Origin: Mycobacterium sp. M26
GTDB taxonomy: Bacteria; Actinomycetota; Actinomycetes; Mycobacteriales; Mycobacteriaceae
DNA: 64,000 nt
Direction: 5' to 3'
Assembly (NCBI RefSeq): GCF_001494595.1
Contig: NZ_LN929908.1
Span: 1,773,716 to 1,837,715, forward strand
Positions 35,804-45,220 of the stretch are shown here, one piece after another. The stretch's first letter is position 1. Each line of letters begins with the position of its first letter. Under the pieces are notes generated by a model. The model saw only the letters and a list, made by a program, of their open reading frames with translations, was not told the origin of the DNA and did not search any database. The translations under genes were made by a program, and so were the position numbers.

Positions 35804-36802
35804 ATGGACGTGTCGTTGACGATCTGGGTCGTCACCTGTGTCGTGATCCTTGGCCTGTTCGTATTCGACTTCTTCGCCCACGTGCGGGTGCCGCACGAAC
35901 CGACCTTCCGCGAGTCGGCCACCTGGTCGGCGGTCTATATCGCGCTGGCCATCGTGTTCGGGTTCCTGATCTGGTGGCTGTGGGGCGGGCAGTTCGCCGG
36001 GGAGTACTTCGCCGGGTACGTCACCGAGAAGGCGCTGTCGGTGGACAACCTGTTCGTCTTCACCGTCATCATGGCGACCTTCGCGGTGCCCCGGGAGTTC
36101 CAGCAGAAGCTGCTCCTGATCGGCATCGTGATGGCCCTGGTCATGCGGGCCGGGTTCATCGCCGTGGGTGCCGCCGCCATCAACACCTTCAGCTGGGTGT
36201 TCTACATCTTCGGCATCTTCCTGGTGCTCACCGCGGTCAAGCTGGCCCGGGAGGCAGGCCACGAGAAGGAGGTCGAGGAGGAACGCGACAGCCGCATCAT
36301 CGCGCTGGTGCGCAAGTTCGTGCCCACCACCGACGACTATCACGGCGACAAGTTCCTCACCACGATCGAGGGCAAGCGCACCGTCACGCCGATGTTGCTG
36401 GCGCTCATCGCGATCGGCTTCACCGACCTGCTGTTCGCCCTGGACTCGATCCCGGCGATCTACGGTCTGACCGAAGAGCCCTACATCGTGTTCACCGCCA
36501 ACGCTTTTGCGCTGATGGGTCTGCGCCAGCTGTACTTCCTCATCGGTGGGCTGCTCGACCGCCTGGTGTACCTGTCCTACGGGCTGTCACTGATCCTGGC
36601 GTTCATCGGTGTGAAGCTCGTGCTGCACGCCCTGCACGAGAACACCCTGCCGTTCATCAACGGCGGCGCGAAGGTCAAGGTGCCGGAGATCACCACCGGC
36701 CTGTCGCTGAGCGTGATCGGCGGAATCCTCGTCATCACCACCGTCGCCAGCCTGATCAGGACCAGGGGGCGCACGGCGGCCGACGAGGGCGCTCACGGGT
36801 AG
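35804..36802 (+). CDS. TerC/Alx-family integral membrane protein
   Basis: 332 residues from ATG 35804, with about nine membrane helices. Family motifs are EKALSVDNLFVFTVIMATF near residue 80 and TDLLFALDSIPAIYGLTEEP near 210, both with the conserved acidic residues of the metal path. TerC/Alx proteins export manganese or calcium and support tellurite resistance or metalation of secreted proteins. In E. coli, alx is under a Mn-sensing yybP-ykoY leader, but the leader here is only 17 bp after the previous gene, with no room for one. Confidence 0.9.
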   Translation: MDVSLTIWVVTCVVILGLFVFDFFAHVRVPHEPTFRESATWSAVYIALAIVFGFLIWWLWGGQFAGEYFAGYVTEKALSVDNLFVFTVIMATFAVPREFQQKLLLIGIVMALVMRAGFIAVGAAAINTFSWVFYIFGIFLVLTAVKLAREAGHEKEVEEERDSRIIALVRKFVPTTDDYHGDKFLTTIEGKRTVTPMLLALIAIGFTDLLFALDSIPAIYGLTEEPYIVFTANAFALMGLRQLYFLIGGLLDRLVYLSYGLSLILAFIGVKLVLHALHENTLPFINGGAKVKVPEITTGLSLSVIGGILVITTVASLIRTRGRTAADEGAHG

Positions 36803-36803
36803 T

Positions 36804-36826
36804 CCCGTCAGTTATTGCTTGACGGG
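36804..36826. terminator. Candidate bidirectional hairpin between convergent terC-like and secreted protein genes
   Basis: CCCGTCA (36804-36810) and TGACGGG (36820-36826) are complementary with a 9-nt loop. They lie just after the + strand stop and over the stop codon of the - strand gene. There is no long T tract. Confidence 0.45.
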
Positions 36827-37116
36827 CACGAGACGTCGACGAACACGTCACCCGGGTTGCTCTCGTCCATCGACATCATCAGGCTGCCGTCGGGCATCAT
36901 CATGACCACCAGGCCGTGCACACCGGTGACCGAACACTTGGCCAGCGGCCCGAGCACGGTGCCGTTGAACTGCACGCTGTAGCCCTGATCCTGAAGGGTT
37001 CTGACGACGTCGGCGGCGGACCCGCTGGGCGGGATGGCGGCGGCCGTCCCCGCCGTGGCTACTGCGGCCGCCGCGGCCGCACCGGCGATGGCGGAGATCA
37101 GAACGGTCTTCTTCAT
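36808..37116 (-). CDS. Small secreted protein, function unknown
   Basis: 102 residues, ATG at 37116 with an AGGA-type ribosome binding site upstream. A clear signal peptide (MKKTVLISAIAGAAAAAAVA, cleavage after AAA near residue 29) is followed by a mature part of about 73 residues with VVRTLQDQGYSVQFNG, a methionine-rich stretch VVMMMPDGSLMMS and two cysteines (KCSV and VSCPS) able to form one disulfide. Similar small exported proteins are common in mycobacteria; I do not assign a function. Confidence 0.8.
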   Translation of the reverse strand: MKKTVLISAIAGAAAAAAVATAGTAAAIPPSGSAADVVRTLQDQGYSVQFNGTVLGPLAKCSVTGVHGLVVMMMPDGSLMMSMDESNPGDVFVDVSCPSSNN

Positions 37117-37196
37117 GAAAGGTCCTCGGGTTTCGGGGCCCCGCTCTGCGAGGCCGCAATGATGTTCCACGGCTTGGTGGTTCGGCCCGGCCCATG

Positions 37197-37217
37197 CGTT
37201 ACGCCCCGCGTGTAACG
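37197..37217. promoter_or_regulatory. Inverted repeat in divergent promoter region
   Basis: CGTTAC and GTAACG are separated by nine bases in the 164-bp gap between the secreted protein gene (-) and the YkgB-like gene (+). The 21-bp size fits a dimeric regulator, but no known site is recognised. Confidence 0.3.
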
Positions 37218-37280
37218 GATTGCGGGTGGGGGAGCACCCAACGGATGACGCACTGACGCAGCCGTTGAAAGGACACCCCG

Positions 37281-37769
37281 ATGACCGTTACTGAGGCCGA
37301 CCGCTTTGTCCGCCTACCGGATTCGACGCTGAGCCGGTTCGGCGCGTTCGCAGCCCGTTACGGGCTGGTGGTGGTGATCGCGTGGATCGGCGCGCTGAAG
37401 TTCACCGCCTATGAAGCCGAGGGAATTGAACCTCTGGTGGCGAACAGTCCGGTGATGAGCTGGGTCTACACACTGTTCACCGTGACGGCGTTCTCGGCGG
37501 TGCTCGGCGTCATCGAGCTGGTCACCGCCGGGCTACTGGCGATCAAACCGTGGTTTCCGCGGCTGTCCGCGCTGGGCAGCATCTCGGCCATCGGACTGTT
37601 CCTGGCCACACTGAGCTTCCTGATCACGACGCCGGGAATCGGGGAGGAGTCCGCGGGCGGTTTTCCGGTGCTGTCGTCTACCGGCCAGTTCCTGGTCAAG
37701 GACATCGCCCTGCTCGGCATCGCGGTGTGGACATTCGGGGATGCGCTGAGCGCGGCCCGCCGCGGCTGA
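37281..37769 (+). CDS. YkgB/RclC-family (DUF417) membrane protein
   Basis: 162 residues with four membrane helices. Family features are IAWIGALKFTAYEAEGIEPLV near residue 35 (a hallmark of DUF417), NSPVMSWVY and the end FLVKDIALLGIAVWTFGDAL. In E. coli, RclC is part of the reactive-chlorine response, but many members have no assigned role. An AAAGGA ribosome binding site precedes the ATG. It stands alone, followed by a strong terminator. Confidence 0.85.
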   Translation: MTVTEADRFVRLPDSTLSRFGAFAARYGLVVVIAWIGALKFTAYEAEGIEPLVANSPVMSWVYTLFTVTAFSAVLGVIELVTAGLLAIKPWFPRLSALGSISAIGLFLATLSFLITTPGIGEESAGGFPVLSSTGQFLVKDIALLGIAVWTFGDALSAARRG

Positions 37770-37783
37770 TCCCAACAAGCGAA

Positions 37784-37809
37784 ACGGCCCCGGGTGACCG
37801 GGGCCGTTC
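37784..37809. terminator. Strong bidirectional terminator hairpin
   Basis: AACGGCCCCGG (37784-37794) and CCGGGGCCGTT (37799-37809) form a perfect 11-bp stem with a GTGA loop. It lies between the YkgB-like gene on + and tRNA-Leu on -, so it can end both transcripts. T residues follow the stem on both strands. Confidence 0.85.
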
Positions 37810-37814
37810 TGCTG

Positions 37815-37900
37815 TGTCCGAGGGGGGACTTGAACCCCCACGCCCGTTAATAGGGCACTAGCACCTCAAGCTAGCGCGTCTGCCATTCCGCCACTCGGAC
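37815..37900 (-). tRNA. tRNA-Leu (anticodon GAG)
   Basis: 86 nt on the - strand, with no encoded CCA. The acceptor stem is GTCCGAG (from 37900) with CTCGGAC, and the anticodon stem is CTAGC/GCTAG with the loop TTGAGGT, giving anticodon GAG, which reads CUC and CUU. A long variable arm of the class II type and the T arm GGGGG-TTCAAGT-CCCCC are present. All three agree with leucine. Confidence 0.97.
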
Positions 37901-37947
37901 CGATCTTGGGCAGCTAAGGCTAACGGATCGACGACCCGAGTCCCAAA

Positions 37948-38637
37948 CTAGGCCGACGGCAGCCGGCCGGCGATCTGGCCGGCGATGGTCGAGGCCGCCG
38001 ACGTCGGCCCGTCCAGGCTGCACGCTTCGACGTCGACCGCCACATTGCTGTGCACGGTCAGCGCCCGCTGGCAGGACCATTTCTCCGGGGTCTGCTGCAC
38101 CCGGGACACCGCCAGCACGTCGTGATCGGTGCTCGGGCGGCCCACCGACCACACCTGCGACGGGCCTATCGGCTGCGGGTAGCTCAGCTCGCGATCCGAG
38201 CACTTCGACCACTGCTGCTGGGAGGCGGTGAAGAAATCGGCCGCCGCCCGGGCGGTGGGGAACAGCACCACGGCCTGCACGGCGTAGTGCGACCAGGCCG
38301 GCGCCGTCGGCGGATCCCGCAGCACCTGGCCATGCACCGCCGTCGAACCGGTCTGGGCGTACACGCTCTGCTGGGCCGCACCCGCGATGGCCAGGCAATT
38401 CACATCAGCCAGTCGGGCGCTGTCGTTCCAGGCCTTGGTCACGTCGGCGGTGATCACCACATCGTCGCTGGCCAGTGCCGCACCCACGGCACTGGCGGGC
38501 AGCAGCAGCGAGGGCAGCGCGTCCGCGGTGGCCAGCGGAGCACGGTCAGCGGACATCGCACTGCCCGAGGTGGTGGCCGTGCAGCCACTGATCGTCAGGC
38601 ACAGCAGCGCGGCGATCATGGGCAGGCGGAAGGTCAC
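37948..38637 (-). CDS. Lipoprotein with PknH-like extracellular sensor domain
   Basis: 229 residues, ATG at 38637. The signal sequence with lipobox LTISGC puts the lipidated Cys at residue 19. The mature part (about 40-225) matches the pattern of the mycobacterial PknH-like sensor domain (PF14032-type): two paired cysteines (LADVNCLAIAG and QWSKCSDREL; WSCQRALTV and VEACSLDG) and NVAVDVEACS near the end. It is lipid-anchored on the outer face of the membrane; the ligand is unknown. Confidence 0.82.
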   Translation of the reverse strand: MTFRLPMIAALLCLTISGCTATTSGSAMSADRAPLATADALPSLLLPASAVGAALASDDVVITADVTKAWNDSARLADVNCLAIAGAAQQSVYAQTGSTAVHGQVLRDPPTAPAWSHYAVQAVVLFPTARAAADFFTASQQQWSKCSDRELSYPQPIGPSQVWSVGRPSTDHDVLAVSRVQQTPEKWSCQRALTVHSNVAVDVEACSLDGPTSAASTIAGQIAGRLPSA

Positions 38638-38750
38638 GGGTAAATAAAACCCTAAAACGGCGTGTTGCGCATGTGGTTGGAGAGAAACGTGTGGTAAGGC
38701 CCGGACGCCGCACCTCCAGGCTCGGGCTGCCAGTGGTAGGAAAGGTGACT

Positions 38751-40076
38751 GTGACAGAACCCGTCGACGAGGTGGTTGATCTCGTCAGCGCCCTCATCCG
38801 CTTCGATACCTCCAACACCGGTGAGCTCGAGACCACCAAGGGCGAAGCGGAGTGCGCGCTCTGGGTCGCCGAGCAGCTCAGCGCGGTGGGTTACGCCACC
38901 GAGTACGTCGAATCCGGCGCTCCGGGTCGCGGCAATGTGTTCGCGCGGCTCGCCGGGGCCGACCCGAACCGCGGCGCCCTGCTGATCCACGGCCATCTCG
39001 ACGTCGTCCCGGCCGAACCCGCCGACTGGAGTGTGCACCCCTTCTCCGGCGCCATCGCCGACGGCTACGTGTGGGGTCGCGGTGCGGTCGACATGAAGGA
39101 CATGTGCGGCATGATGATCGCCGTCGCACGGCACTTCAAGCGCGCCGGCATCGTCCCGCCGCGGGATCTGGTGTTCGCGTTCGTCGCCGACGAGGAACAT
39201 GGCGGCACCTACGGTGCGCAGTGGCTCGTGGACAACCGGCCTGACCTGTTCGACGGCATCACCGAAGCCATCGGTGAGGTCGGTGGTTTCTCACTCACCG
39301 TGCCGCACAAGGACGGTGGCGAGCGCCGGCTGTATCTGATCGAGACCGCCGAGAAGGGCCTGTCGTGGATGCGGTTGACCGCTCGCGGCCGCGCCGGACA
39401 CGGCTCGATGGTGCACGACGACAACGCCGTCACCGCCATCGCCGAAGCCGTGGCGCGGCTGGGTCGTCACCAATTCCCGCTCGTACTCACCGATTCCGTG
39501 CAGCAGTTCCTGACCGCGGTGGCCGAGGAGACCGGCTACAGCTTCGACCTGGACTCTCCGGATCTCGACGGCACGATCGCCAAACTCGGTGGTATCGCCC
39601 GCATCGTCGGCGCCACCCTGCGCGACACCGCCAACCCGACCATGCTCAAGGCGGGCTACAAGGCCAACGTCATTCCGCAGACGGCCGAGGCCGTTGTCGA
39701 CTGCCGCGTGCTGCCCGGCCGCAAAGAAGCCTTCGAGCGCGAGATCGACGAGCTCATCGGTCCCGACGTCACCCGCACCTGGGAGCGTGACCTGCCGTCT
39801 TACGAGACGACGTTCGACGGCGACCTGGTGGACGCCATGAACGCCGCCCTGCTGGCCGTGGATCCGGAAGCCCGCACGGTTCCCTACATGCTCTCCGGCG
39901 GAACGGATGCCAAAGCCTTTGCCCGCCTTGGTATCCGGTGCTTCGGCTTCATTCCGCTGCAACTGCCGCCGGAACTGGACTTCGCGGCGCTGTTCCACGG
40001 CGTCGACGAGCGGGTACCCATCGACTCGTTGCACTTCGGTGTCCAGGTGCTCGAGCACTTCTTGAAAAACTGCTGA
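38751..40076 (+). CDS. M20/ArgE-DapE-type metallopeptidase (Rv2141c-like)
   Basis: 441 residues. GTG 38751 is chosen because AGGAAAGG ends five bases before it; a GTG at 38745 is possible and a longer upstream frame is not supported. The start [20 protein letters not shown] is conserved. Metal ligands are in [14 protein letters not shown] near residue 82, GAVDMKDM near 115, and VADEEHGG near 147 (catalytic Glu pair), with a late SGGTDAKAF. The lid domain occupies about 195-330. It probably hydrolyses a dipeptide or N-acyl amino acid; the neighbouring order (PEBP, pyrD, lppL) matches M. tuberculosis. Confidence 0.92.
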   Translation: MTEPVDEVVDLVSALIRFDTSNTGELETTKGEAECALWVAEQLSAVGYATEYVESGAPGRGNVFARLAGADPNRGALLIHGHLDVVPAEPADWSVHPFSGAIADGYVWGRGAVDMKDMCGMMIAVARHFKRAGIVPPRDLVFAFVADEEHGGTYGAQWLVDNRPDLFDGITEAIGEVGGFSLTVPHKDGGERRLYLIETAEKGLSWMRLTARGRAGHGSMVHDDNAVTAIAEAVARLGRHQFPLVLTDSVQQFLTAVAEETGYSFDLDSPDLDGTIAKLGGIARIVGATLRDTANPTMLKAGYKANVIPQTAEAVVDCRVLPGRKEAFEREIDELIGPDVTRTWERDLPSYETTFDGDLVDAMNAALLAVDPEARTVPYMLSGGTDAKAFARLGIRCFGFIPLQLPPELDFAALFHGVDERVPIDSLHFGVQVLEHFLKNC

Positions 40077-40101
40077 TCTCACCCCGAAAGGACTGGCTCA
40101 C

Positions 40102-40632
40102 ATGGCCTTTGACTACAACCCCTACGACTTCCTGCCGGAACTACCCAGCTTCACGCTGACCAGCACCGACATCACCGACGGCCAGCCCCTGAAGAACGCT
40201 CAGGTCAGCGGCATCATGGGCGCCGGAGGCGAGGACGTCTCACCGCAGCTGAGCTGGTCGGGTTTCCCGGAGGAGACCCGCAGCTTCGCGGTCACCGTCT
40301 ACGACCCCGACGCCCCGACGGCATCGGGCTTCTGGCACTGGGCGGTGACCAACCTGCCCGCCACCACCACTGAACTGCCCTCCGGTGTCGGCGACGGCTC
40401 GCTGCTGCCCGGGGACGCGCTGACCCTGGTCAACGACGCCGGTGTGCGCCGGTTCATCGGTGCCGCCCCGCCGGCCGGGCACGGCTACCACCGCTACTTC
40501 GTGGCCGTGCACGCCCTCAACGTCGAGAAGCTGGAGCTGTCCGAGGACGCCAGCCCGGCCTTCCTCGGCTTCAACCTGTTCATGAACGCGATCGCCCGCG
40601 CCGTCATCCACGGCACTTACGAGCAGAAATAG
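40102..40632 (+). CDS. YbhB/YbcL-family phosphatidylethanolamine-binding-like protein (Rv2140c-like)
   Basis: 176 residues, with AAAGGA 10 bp before the ATG. PEBP features are visible: [21 protein letters not shown] near residue 50, [20 protein letters not shown] near 75 (the DPD and HW anion-pocket residues) and [20 protein letters not shown] near 120. It is a soluble ligand-binding protein. The M. tuberculosis counterpart (TB18.6) is reported as a PEBP-fold protein; the natural ligand is uncertain. It lies 25 bp after the peptidase and may be cotranscribed with it. Confidence 0.93.
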   Translation: MAFDYNPYDFLPELPSFTLTSTDITDGQPLKNAQVSGIMGAGGEDVSPQLSWSGFPEETRSFAVTVYDPDAPTASGFWHWAVTNLPATTTELPSGVGDGSLLPGDALTLVNDAGVRRFIGAAPPAGHGYHRYFVAVHALNVEKLELSEDASPAFLGFNLFMNAIARAVIHGTYEQK

Positions 40633-40635
40633 CGG

Positions 40636-41697
40636 TCAGCGCACCGCGGAGCCGACGGCCTCGCTCAGTGAGCTGAACCCACCGGCGTGCAGCCGCTGGG
40701 CGATCCCGTCGTGAATCTGCTTGGCCCACAAGCCTCCGCCGTAGACGAAGCCGGTATACCCCTGCAGCAGAGCGGCGCCCGCGGTGATGCGCTCCCACGC
40801 GTCGTCGGCGGTTTCGATGCCGCCGACGCTGATGAGCACCAGTTTGTCGCCGACGCGGCCGTACAGGCGGCGCAGGATCTCCAGCGAGCGGCGGGCTACC
40901 GGCGGTCCGGAGATGCCGCCGGTGCCGAGGTCCTCGACGCCGGGGGTGCGTAACCCGGCCCGCGAGATGGTGGTGTTGGTGGCGACGATGCCGGCCAGGC
41001 CCAGTTCGACGGCCAGGTCGGCGACGGCGTCGACGTCCTCGTCGGACAGGTCGGGGGCGATCTTGACCAGCACCGGCGTCGAGGTCTCGGCCAGCACGGC
41101 ACTCAGGATCGGCCGCAGCGACTCGACGGCCTGCAGGTCACGAAGGCCCGGGGTGTTGGGGGAGCTGACGTTGACCACCAGGTAGGCGGCCAGCGGGCCG
41201 AGCAGCCGTGCGCTGGAACGGTAGTCGTCGGCAGCCTGTTCGGGAGGCGTCACTTTGGACTTGCCGATGTTCACCCCGATCGGCACGTCCGGATGATGGC
41301 GGGCCAGCTGCAGCGCGAGCTGGCCCGCGCCGTGGTTGTTGAAGCCCATCCGGTTGAGCAGGGCACGATCCTCGGCGAGCCGGAACAGCCGCGGCAGGGG
41401 ATTGCCGGGCTGCGGCACCGCAGTCACCGTGCCCACTTCGGCGTAGCCGAAGCCCAGTGCGCCCCAGGTGTGCAGGCCGATCCCGTCCTTGTCGAATCCC
41501 GCTGCCAGCCCGAGCGGTCCGGGGAAGCGCACCCCGAACACCGTGCTGGCCAGCACGGGATCGTGCGGGGCCAGCCGGCGACCGAGCTGCCTGCGGGCCG
41601 GTCCGGTGGCCGTCGCGGCGCGCAGCGCGCTGAACACCAGCGTGTGGATACGTTCCGGCGGCACCAGGAACAGTGCCCGCCGCAGAGCTGTGTACAT
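40636..41697 (-). CDS. pyrD: Dihydroorotate dehydrogenase (quinone), class 2
   Basis: 353 residues, ATG at 41697, with a GTG one codon earlier as an alternative. It is a class 2 membrane-associated DHODH: N-terminal helix [23 protein letters not shown] site [20 protein letters not shown] near residue 65, [30 protein letters not shown] with the catalytic Ser near 178, and [19 protein letters not shown] near 265. It oxidises dihydroorotate to orotate with quinone. Its start overlaps the stop of the DUF5703 gene. Its 3' end is four bases from the convergent PEBP gene. Confidence 0.96.
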   Translation of the reverse strand: MYTALRRALFLVPPERIHTLVFSALRAATATGPARRQLGRRLAPHDPVLASTVFGVRFPGPLGLAAGFDKDGIGLHTWGALGFGYAEVGTVTAVPQPGNPLPRLFRLAEDRALLNRMGFNNHGAGQLALQLARHHPDVPIGVNIGKSKVTPPEQAADDYRSSARLLGPLAAYLVVNVSSPNTPGLRDLQAVESLRPILSAVLAETSTPVLVKIAPDLSDEDVDAVADLAVELGLAGIVATNTTISRAGLRTPGVEDLGTGGISGPPVARRSLEILRRLYGRVGDKLVLISVGGIETADDAWERITAGAALLQGYTGFVYGGGLWAKQIHDGIAQRLHAGGFSSLSEAVGSAVR

Positions 41698-41927
41698 CAC
41701 AGCCCCGGCTGATCGGCGGTGCGGCCGTCAAGGCGGGTTTTCTTGCGGCGCAACAAAACCCGTCTGCTCCCGTCGGTATACAGCCGCACTCGGGTGAGCT
41801 CCCAGCCGCGGTACTCGGCCTCGATGGACAGCCGCGTCGACGCGGTGATGCGGGTGACCTCCGGTGGCAGCCGCAGCGGAATCCACTCGTAGTCGTCGGA
41901 CAACTCGACTTCCCAGCTCGCCGGCAT
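41697..41927 (-). CDS. DUF5703 family protein (short conserved protein)
   Basis: 76 residues from ATG 41927 ([20 protein letters not shown]). A longer open frame reaches further upstream, but that part would overlap lppL and is not conserved-looking. It is mostly beta-strand with a basic region [12 protein letters not shown] and no signal or membrane segment. It lies between lppL and pyrD on the same strand, with its stop overlapping the pyrD start. The function is unknown. Confidence 0.8.
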   Translation of the reverse strand: MPASWEVELSDDYEWIPLRLPPEVTRITASTRLSIEAEYRGWELTRVRLYTDGSRRVLLRRKKTRLDGRTADQPGL

Positions 41928-41947
41928 CCGGCCCCGGCTCGCTGCGC

Positions 41948-43114
41948 TCACCGGCGACCGTCCGCGTTGCGGATCACCTGAACCCCCGCGCCGGAACCCG
42001 ACACGACGTAGAGCGTGCCGGACGTATCGTCGAAGGCGAGCGAGTTCGGTTGCTGCACGGTCGGGTAGCGCACCTTTTCCACGGGGATACCAGTAGCGAG
42101 ATCGTAACCAATGACGACGTTGGCCGCGGTCTGCGAAACCCACACCAGCGTCCGCGATCCGGTGACCCCGTACGGCGCCTCGGGCACCGGATAGGCCTGC
42201 CGTTCGATCAGCGGATCGACACCGAACACCAGCAGCTGCCCGCCGCGGGTGTCGGCCACGAGCACCCGGCCCACCGGATCGGCGGCCAGTGTGGTGGCAC
42301 CTTCGCCGGCCCGCAGCGCCTGCTGGGCCTTACCGTCGCTGCTCAGCGCCGTCACCGAAGTTTGTCCGCGATCCAGGATCACCGCACTGTCACCCTCGGT
42401 GACGATCGCGTCCACCCGGGCGAAGATCTCGGCTTTCGAGGCCACCGTGTTATCCGTGGCCAGCGTGTACGCGGCGCCGTGGTCACTGCCCAGGACCAGC
42501 CGGCCGTCGGCCCGCCGGGCGATCGCGGTGAAGTCGGTCTCGCGTTCGCCGTCGATGTCGACCCGGCGGGAACTCCCGGCCGCCAGGTCGACGACGAAGT
42601 AGCCGCCCCGCGTCGACAGGTACGCGGTGCCCTCGCCGTCGCCGGTGATCGCCGACGCGGGACCGCCGAGGGTGACCACCCGGGGTGCGCCGGAGGCGTT
42701 GAGCACGCTGACCGTCGCTGGGCCCGCCGGCTCGGGGCTGGGTGTGAACACCGCCAGGGCGGCCGTCTTGGCGTCGAACAGGGCCGCCTGCGGCCGGCCG
42801 CCCAGCGGCAGGACCTGACCGGCGGGCTTGGCGGCGGCAGGTGGGGACACCGCGGGCTGGGCGGGCTCGATGGGCGGCGGCGGCGCGTCGAACGGGGTGG
42901 GCGAGCAGCCGGTGGCCAACGCGGCGGGCCGGCCGCCCAGCGGCAGGACCTGACCGGCGGGCTTGGCGGCGGCAGGTGGGGACACCGCGGGCTGGGCGGG
43001 CTCGATGGTCGGCGGCGGCGCGTCGAACGGGTTGGACGAGCAGCCGGTGGCCAACGCGGCGACGACCAGAAACACGCTGGCATACCTGCGCAAACCAGCG
43101 CCGTTTACAACCAT
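41948..43114 (-). CDS. lppL: LppL-like lipoprotein with predicted beta-propeller and a duplicated N-terminal segment
   Basis: 388 residues from ATG 43114 (MVVNGAGLRRYASVFLVVAA). The lipobox LATGC places the lipid-anchored Cys near residue 24. The mature part, from about 110, is made of repeated beta units such as GRVLVADTRGGQLLVFGVDP and GVTGSRTLVWVSQTAANVV, suggesting a seven-bladed propeller like lactonases or YncE. A 45-residue unit, starting at LATGC and ending GQVLPLGGRP, is repeated in tandem, so a second lipobox-like LATGC lies inside the mature protein. Position and size match Rv2138. It heads the operon lppL-DUF5703-pyrD. Confidence 0.88.
   Translation of the reverse strand: MVVNGAGLRRYASVFLVVAALATGCSSNPFDAPPPTIEPAQPAVSPPAAAKPAGQVLPLGGRPAALATGCSPTPFDAPPPPIEPAQPAVSPPAAAKPAGQVLPLGGRPQAALFDAKTAALAVFTPSPEPAGPATVSVLNASGAPRVVTLGGPASAITGDGEGTAYLSTRGGYFVVDLAAGSSRRVDIDGERETDFTAIARRADGRLVLGSDHGAAYTLATDNTVASKAEIFARVDAIVTEGDSAVILDRGQTSVTALSSDGKAQQALRAGEGATTLAADPVGRVLVADTRGGQLLVFGVDPLIERQAYPVPEAPYGVTGSRTLVWVSQTAANVVIGYDLATGIPVEKVRYPTVQQPNSLAFDDTSGTLYVVSGSGAGVQVIRNADGRR
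42792..43061. repeat. 135-bp in-frame tandem repeat in lppL
   Basis: Two 135-bp units (42792-42926 and 42927-43061) differ at about three bases, all in the Pro-rich part. The repeat keeps the frame and adds 45 residues, including a second LATGC. The divergence shows it is a real, not very recent duplication. Confidence 0.9.
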
Positions 43115-43255
43115 TGGCAACGGGTAGCCCCCGGATGTGTGCATGATCGAGCGACCTGGTCGCCCTCTGTCGATCACCGATTCTAGGTGTCAGCGCAGCA
43201 GACAAATTTACGGACATGTCTACTGGAATGCCGTAACTGGCGTTATGGTGGCTTC

Positions 43256-43567
43256 ATGACGCTGGCTGCAACACCGGAGTCCGACGGACGAGAGTTTGCC
43301 ATCGAGGATCTGTCGACCGGCATGTTCGCCAGTGGTTTCGGTCACCTCGGGGACGGCCGGAGCTTCTCGTTCCACGTTCACCGCGGCCAGCTGATCGTTG
43401 AGGTCTACCACCCGCGCCTGGCCGGACCGGTTCCGCACGCCGAGGACGTCATTGCTGCGGCCACCCGCAATATCGGTGACATCGACGTCGACGACGAGCG
43501 CCGCCTGATCGCCGCGCTGCGTGACGCGGTTGCCGACGCGCAGCCGGTGCCGCGACCGGCGCGCTGA
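43256..43567 (+). CDS. Conserved hypothetical protein (Rv2137c-like position)
   Basis: 103 residues from ATG 43256 ([20 protein letters not shown]). It is a small soluble alpha/beta protein with [21 protein letters not shown] in the middle and a helical C-terminal half ([20 protein letters not shown]). No known domain is recognised. It lies divergent from lppL and 47 bp before uppP, as in M. tuberculosis. The 141-bp divergent gap probably contains promoters for both directions. Confidence 0.8.
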   Translation: MTLAATPESDGREFAIEDLSTGMFASGFGHLGDGRSFSFHVHRGQLIVEVYHPRLAGPVPHAEDVIAAATRNIGDIDVDDERRLIAALRDAVADAQPVPRPAR

Positions 43568-43613
43568 AACTCCAGCTTCATCCAGTACGGTCGGCGGCGT
43601 GGATGTCGCGCCG

Positions 43614-44447
43614 ATGTCGTGGTTGCAGGTCGTCGTTCTGTCGATCGTCCAGGGTCTGACGGAGTTCCTGCCGGTTTCGTCGTCGAGTCATCTCGCGATC
43701 GTTTCCCGCGTCTTCTTCGATGGTGACGCCGGCGCCTCGTTCACCGCGGTGTCGCAGCTGGGGACCGAAGCCGCCGTGCTCATCTACTTCGCGCGCGACA
43801 TCGGCCGGATCATGAAGGCCTGGTTCAACGGAATCTTCGTCAAGGCGCACCGCGACAATGTCGACTACCGGATGGGCTGGTACGTCATCATCGGCACGAT
43901 TCCGATCGTGGTGCTCGGGGTGGCGTTCAAGGAGGCGATCCGCGGTGAGGTTCGCAACCTGTGGGTGATCGCCACCGCGATGCTGGTCTTCTCCGCTGTC
44001 ATCGCGGCCGCCGAGTACTTCGGCAGGCAGACCCGGCATGCCGAGAATCTGACCTGGCGCGACGGTCTGCTCGTGGGTATCGCGCAGTGCTTGGCTCTGG
44101 TGCCCGGAGTGTCCCGATCGGGGTCGACCATCAGCGCCGGTCTGTTCCTGGGTATGGATCGTGAGCTGTCGGCGAGATTTGGCTTTCTGCTTGGTATTCC
44201 GGCGGTCTTGGCTTCGGGGCTGTTCTCGCTGCCGGATGCCTTCCATCCGGTCACCGAGGGTATGAGCGCGACGGGCGCGCAATTATTGGTGTCGGTGGTC
44301 ATCGCCTTCGTCGTCGGCTTCGTCGCCATCGCCTGGCTGCTGCGGTTCGTGGCGAACCACGCCATGTACTGGTTCGTGGGCTATCGGGTGGTGCTGGCGC
44401 TGGTCGTCATGGCACTGTTGGCCACCGGGGTCGTGGCGGCTTCATGA
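43614..44447 (+). CDS. uppP: Undecaprenyl-diphosphatase UppP (BacA)
   Basis: 277 residues from ATG 43614 ([15 protein letters not shown]), the family length; a GTG at 43599 would add five residues. The two active-site regions are [17 protein letters not shown] near residue 11 (the usual SGH is SSH here) and [15 protein letters not shown] near 165, with about eight membrane helices. It dephosphorylates undecaprenyl (decaprenyl) diphosphate, recycling the carrier used by MraY and MurG at the start of this window. Confidence 0.95.
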   Translation: MSWLQVVVLSIVQGLTEFLPVSSSSHLAIVSRVFFDGDAGASFTAVSQLGTEAAVLIYFARDIGRIMKAWFNGIFVKAHRDNVDYRMGWYVIIGTIPIVVLGVAFKEAIRGEVRNLWVIATAMLVFSAVIAAAEYFGRQTRHAENLTWRDGLLVGIAQCLALVPGVSRSGSTISAGLFLGMDRELSARFGFLLGIPAVLASGLFSLPDAFHPVTEGMSATGAQLLVSVVIAFVVGFVAIAWLLRFVANHAMYWFVGYRVVLALVVMALLATGVVAAS

Positions 44448-44457
44448 GGGGTGCCCT

Positions 44458-45150
44458 ATGACGGTGATCCTGTTGCGACACGGCCGCTCCACCTCCAACA
44501 CCGCCCACACCCTGGCCGGCCGCACCGAGGGAGTGGAACTCGACGACAAGGGCCGCGCCCAGGCCGCCGGGTTGGTCGACCGGGTCGAGGGTTTGCCGAT
44601 CAAGGCGTTGGTGCGTTCGCCACTGCTGCGCTGCCGGATGACGCTCGAGCCGCTGGCCGGTGCACTCGGCCTGGACCCCCTGATCGACGACCGGCTGGCC
44701 GAGGTGGACTACGGCCAGTGGACCGGGCGGGCGCTGAAGGAACTGGTCAAAGAGCCGCTGTGGTCGGTGGTCCAGCAGCAGCCCAGCGCCGCGGTCTTTC
44801 CCGACGGCGAGGGCCTGGCCCAGGTGCAGGCCAGGGCGGTCGCCGCGGTCCGTGAGCACGATCGCAGGCTCGCTGAGGAGCACGGCGCCGACGTGCTGTG
44901 GGTGGCGTGTACGCATGGTGACGTCATCAAGTCCGTGGTCGCCGACGCGCTCGGCACCCACCTGGACAGCTTCCAGCGCATCACCGCTGACCCGGCCTCG
45001 ATGAGCGTCATCCGCTACACGCCGATGCGGCCGTTCGTCATCCACGTCAACCACACCGGCGGCCAACTGGCCTCGGTGCTGACCGCCCCGCCGCCGTCCG
45101 ACGGCGACAAACCAGCCGACGACGCCGTCGTCGGCGGATCAACGGACTAG
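44458..45150 (+). CDS. Histidine phosphatase (phosphoglycerate-mutase-like) family protein
   Basis: 230 residues from ATG 44458, ten bases after uppP. The RHG motif LLRHGRSTSNTAHTLAGRTE is at residue 5, LVRSPLLRCRMTLEPL near 45, the acid catalyst in DYGQWTGRALKEL near 83, and the second His in WVACTHGDVIKSVVAD near 150. This broad family includes acid phosphatases and sugar phosphatases. The M. tuberculosis counterpart, Rv2135c, is described as a phosphatase; the substrate is not known. The last 30 residues are disordered. Confidence 0.92.
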   Translation: MTVILLRHGRSTSNTAHTLAGRTEGVELDDKGRAQAAGLVDRVEGLPIKALVRSPLLRCRMTLEPLAGALGLDPLIDDRLAEVDYGQWTGRALKELVKEPLWSVVQQQPSAAVFPDGEGLAQVQARAVAAVREHDRRLAEEHGADVLWVACTHGDVIKSVVADALGTHLDSFQRITADPASMSVIRYTPMRPFVIHVNHTGGQLASVLTAPPPSDGDKPADDAVVGGSTD

Positions 45151-45220
45151 AACATCTCCGCGCCGAGCGGCTCTGTCGAATTACGGCTCAGCTGCTTCTG
45201 ACGGTATTTTGGAGGTAACC

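Noticed and set aside
42792-43061. lppL repeat as a third assembly artefact
   Set aside because: The two units differ at about three positions and keep the frame, so this is a real older duplication, unlike the perfect repeats in murG and the dehydrogenase gene.
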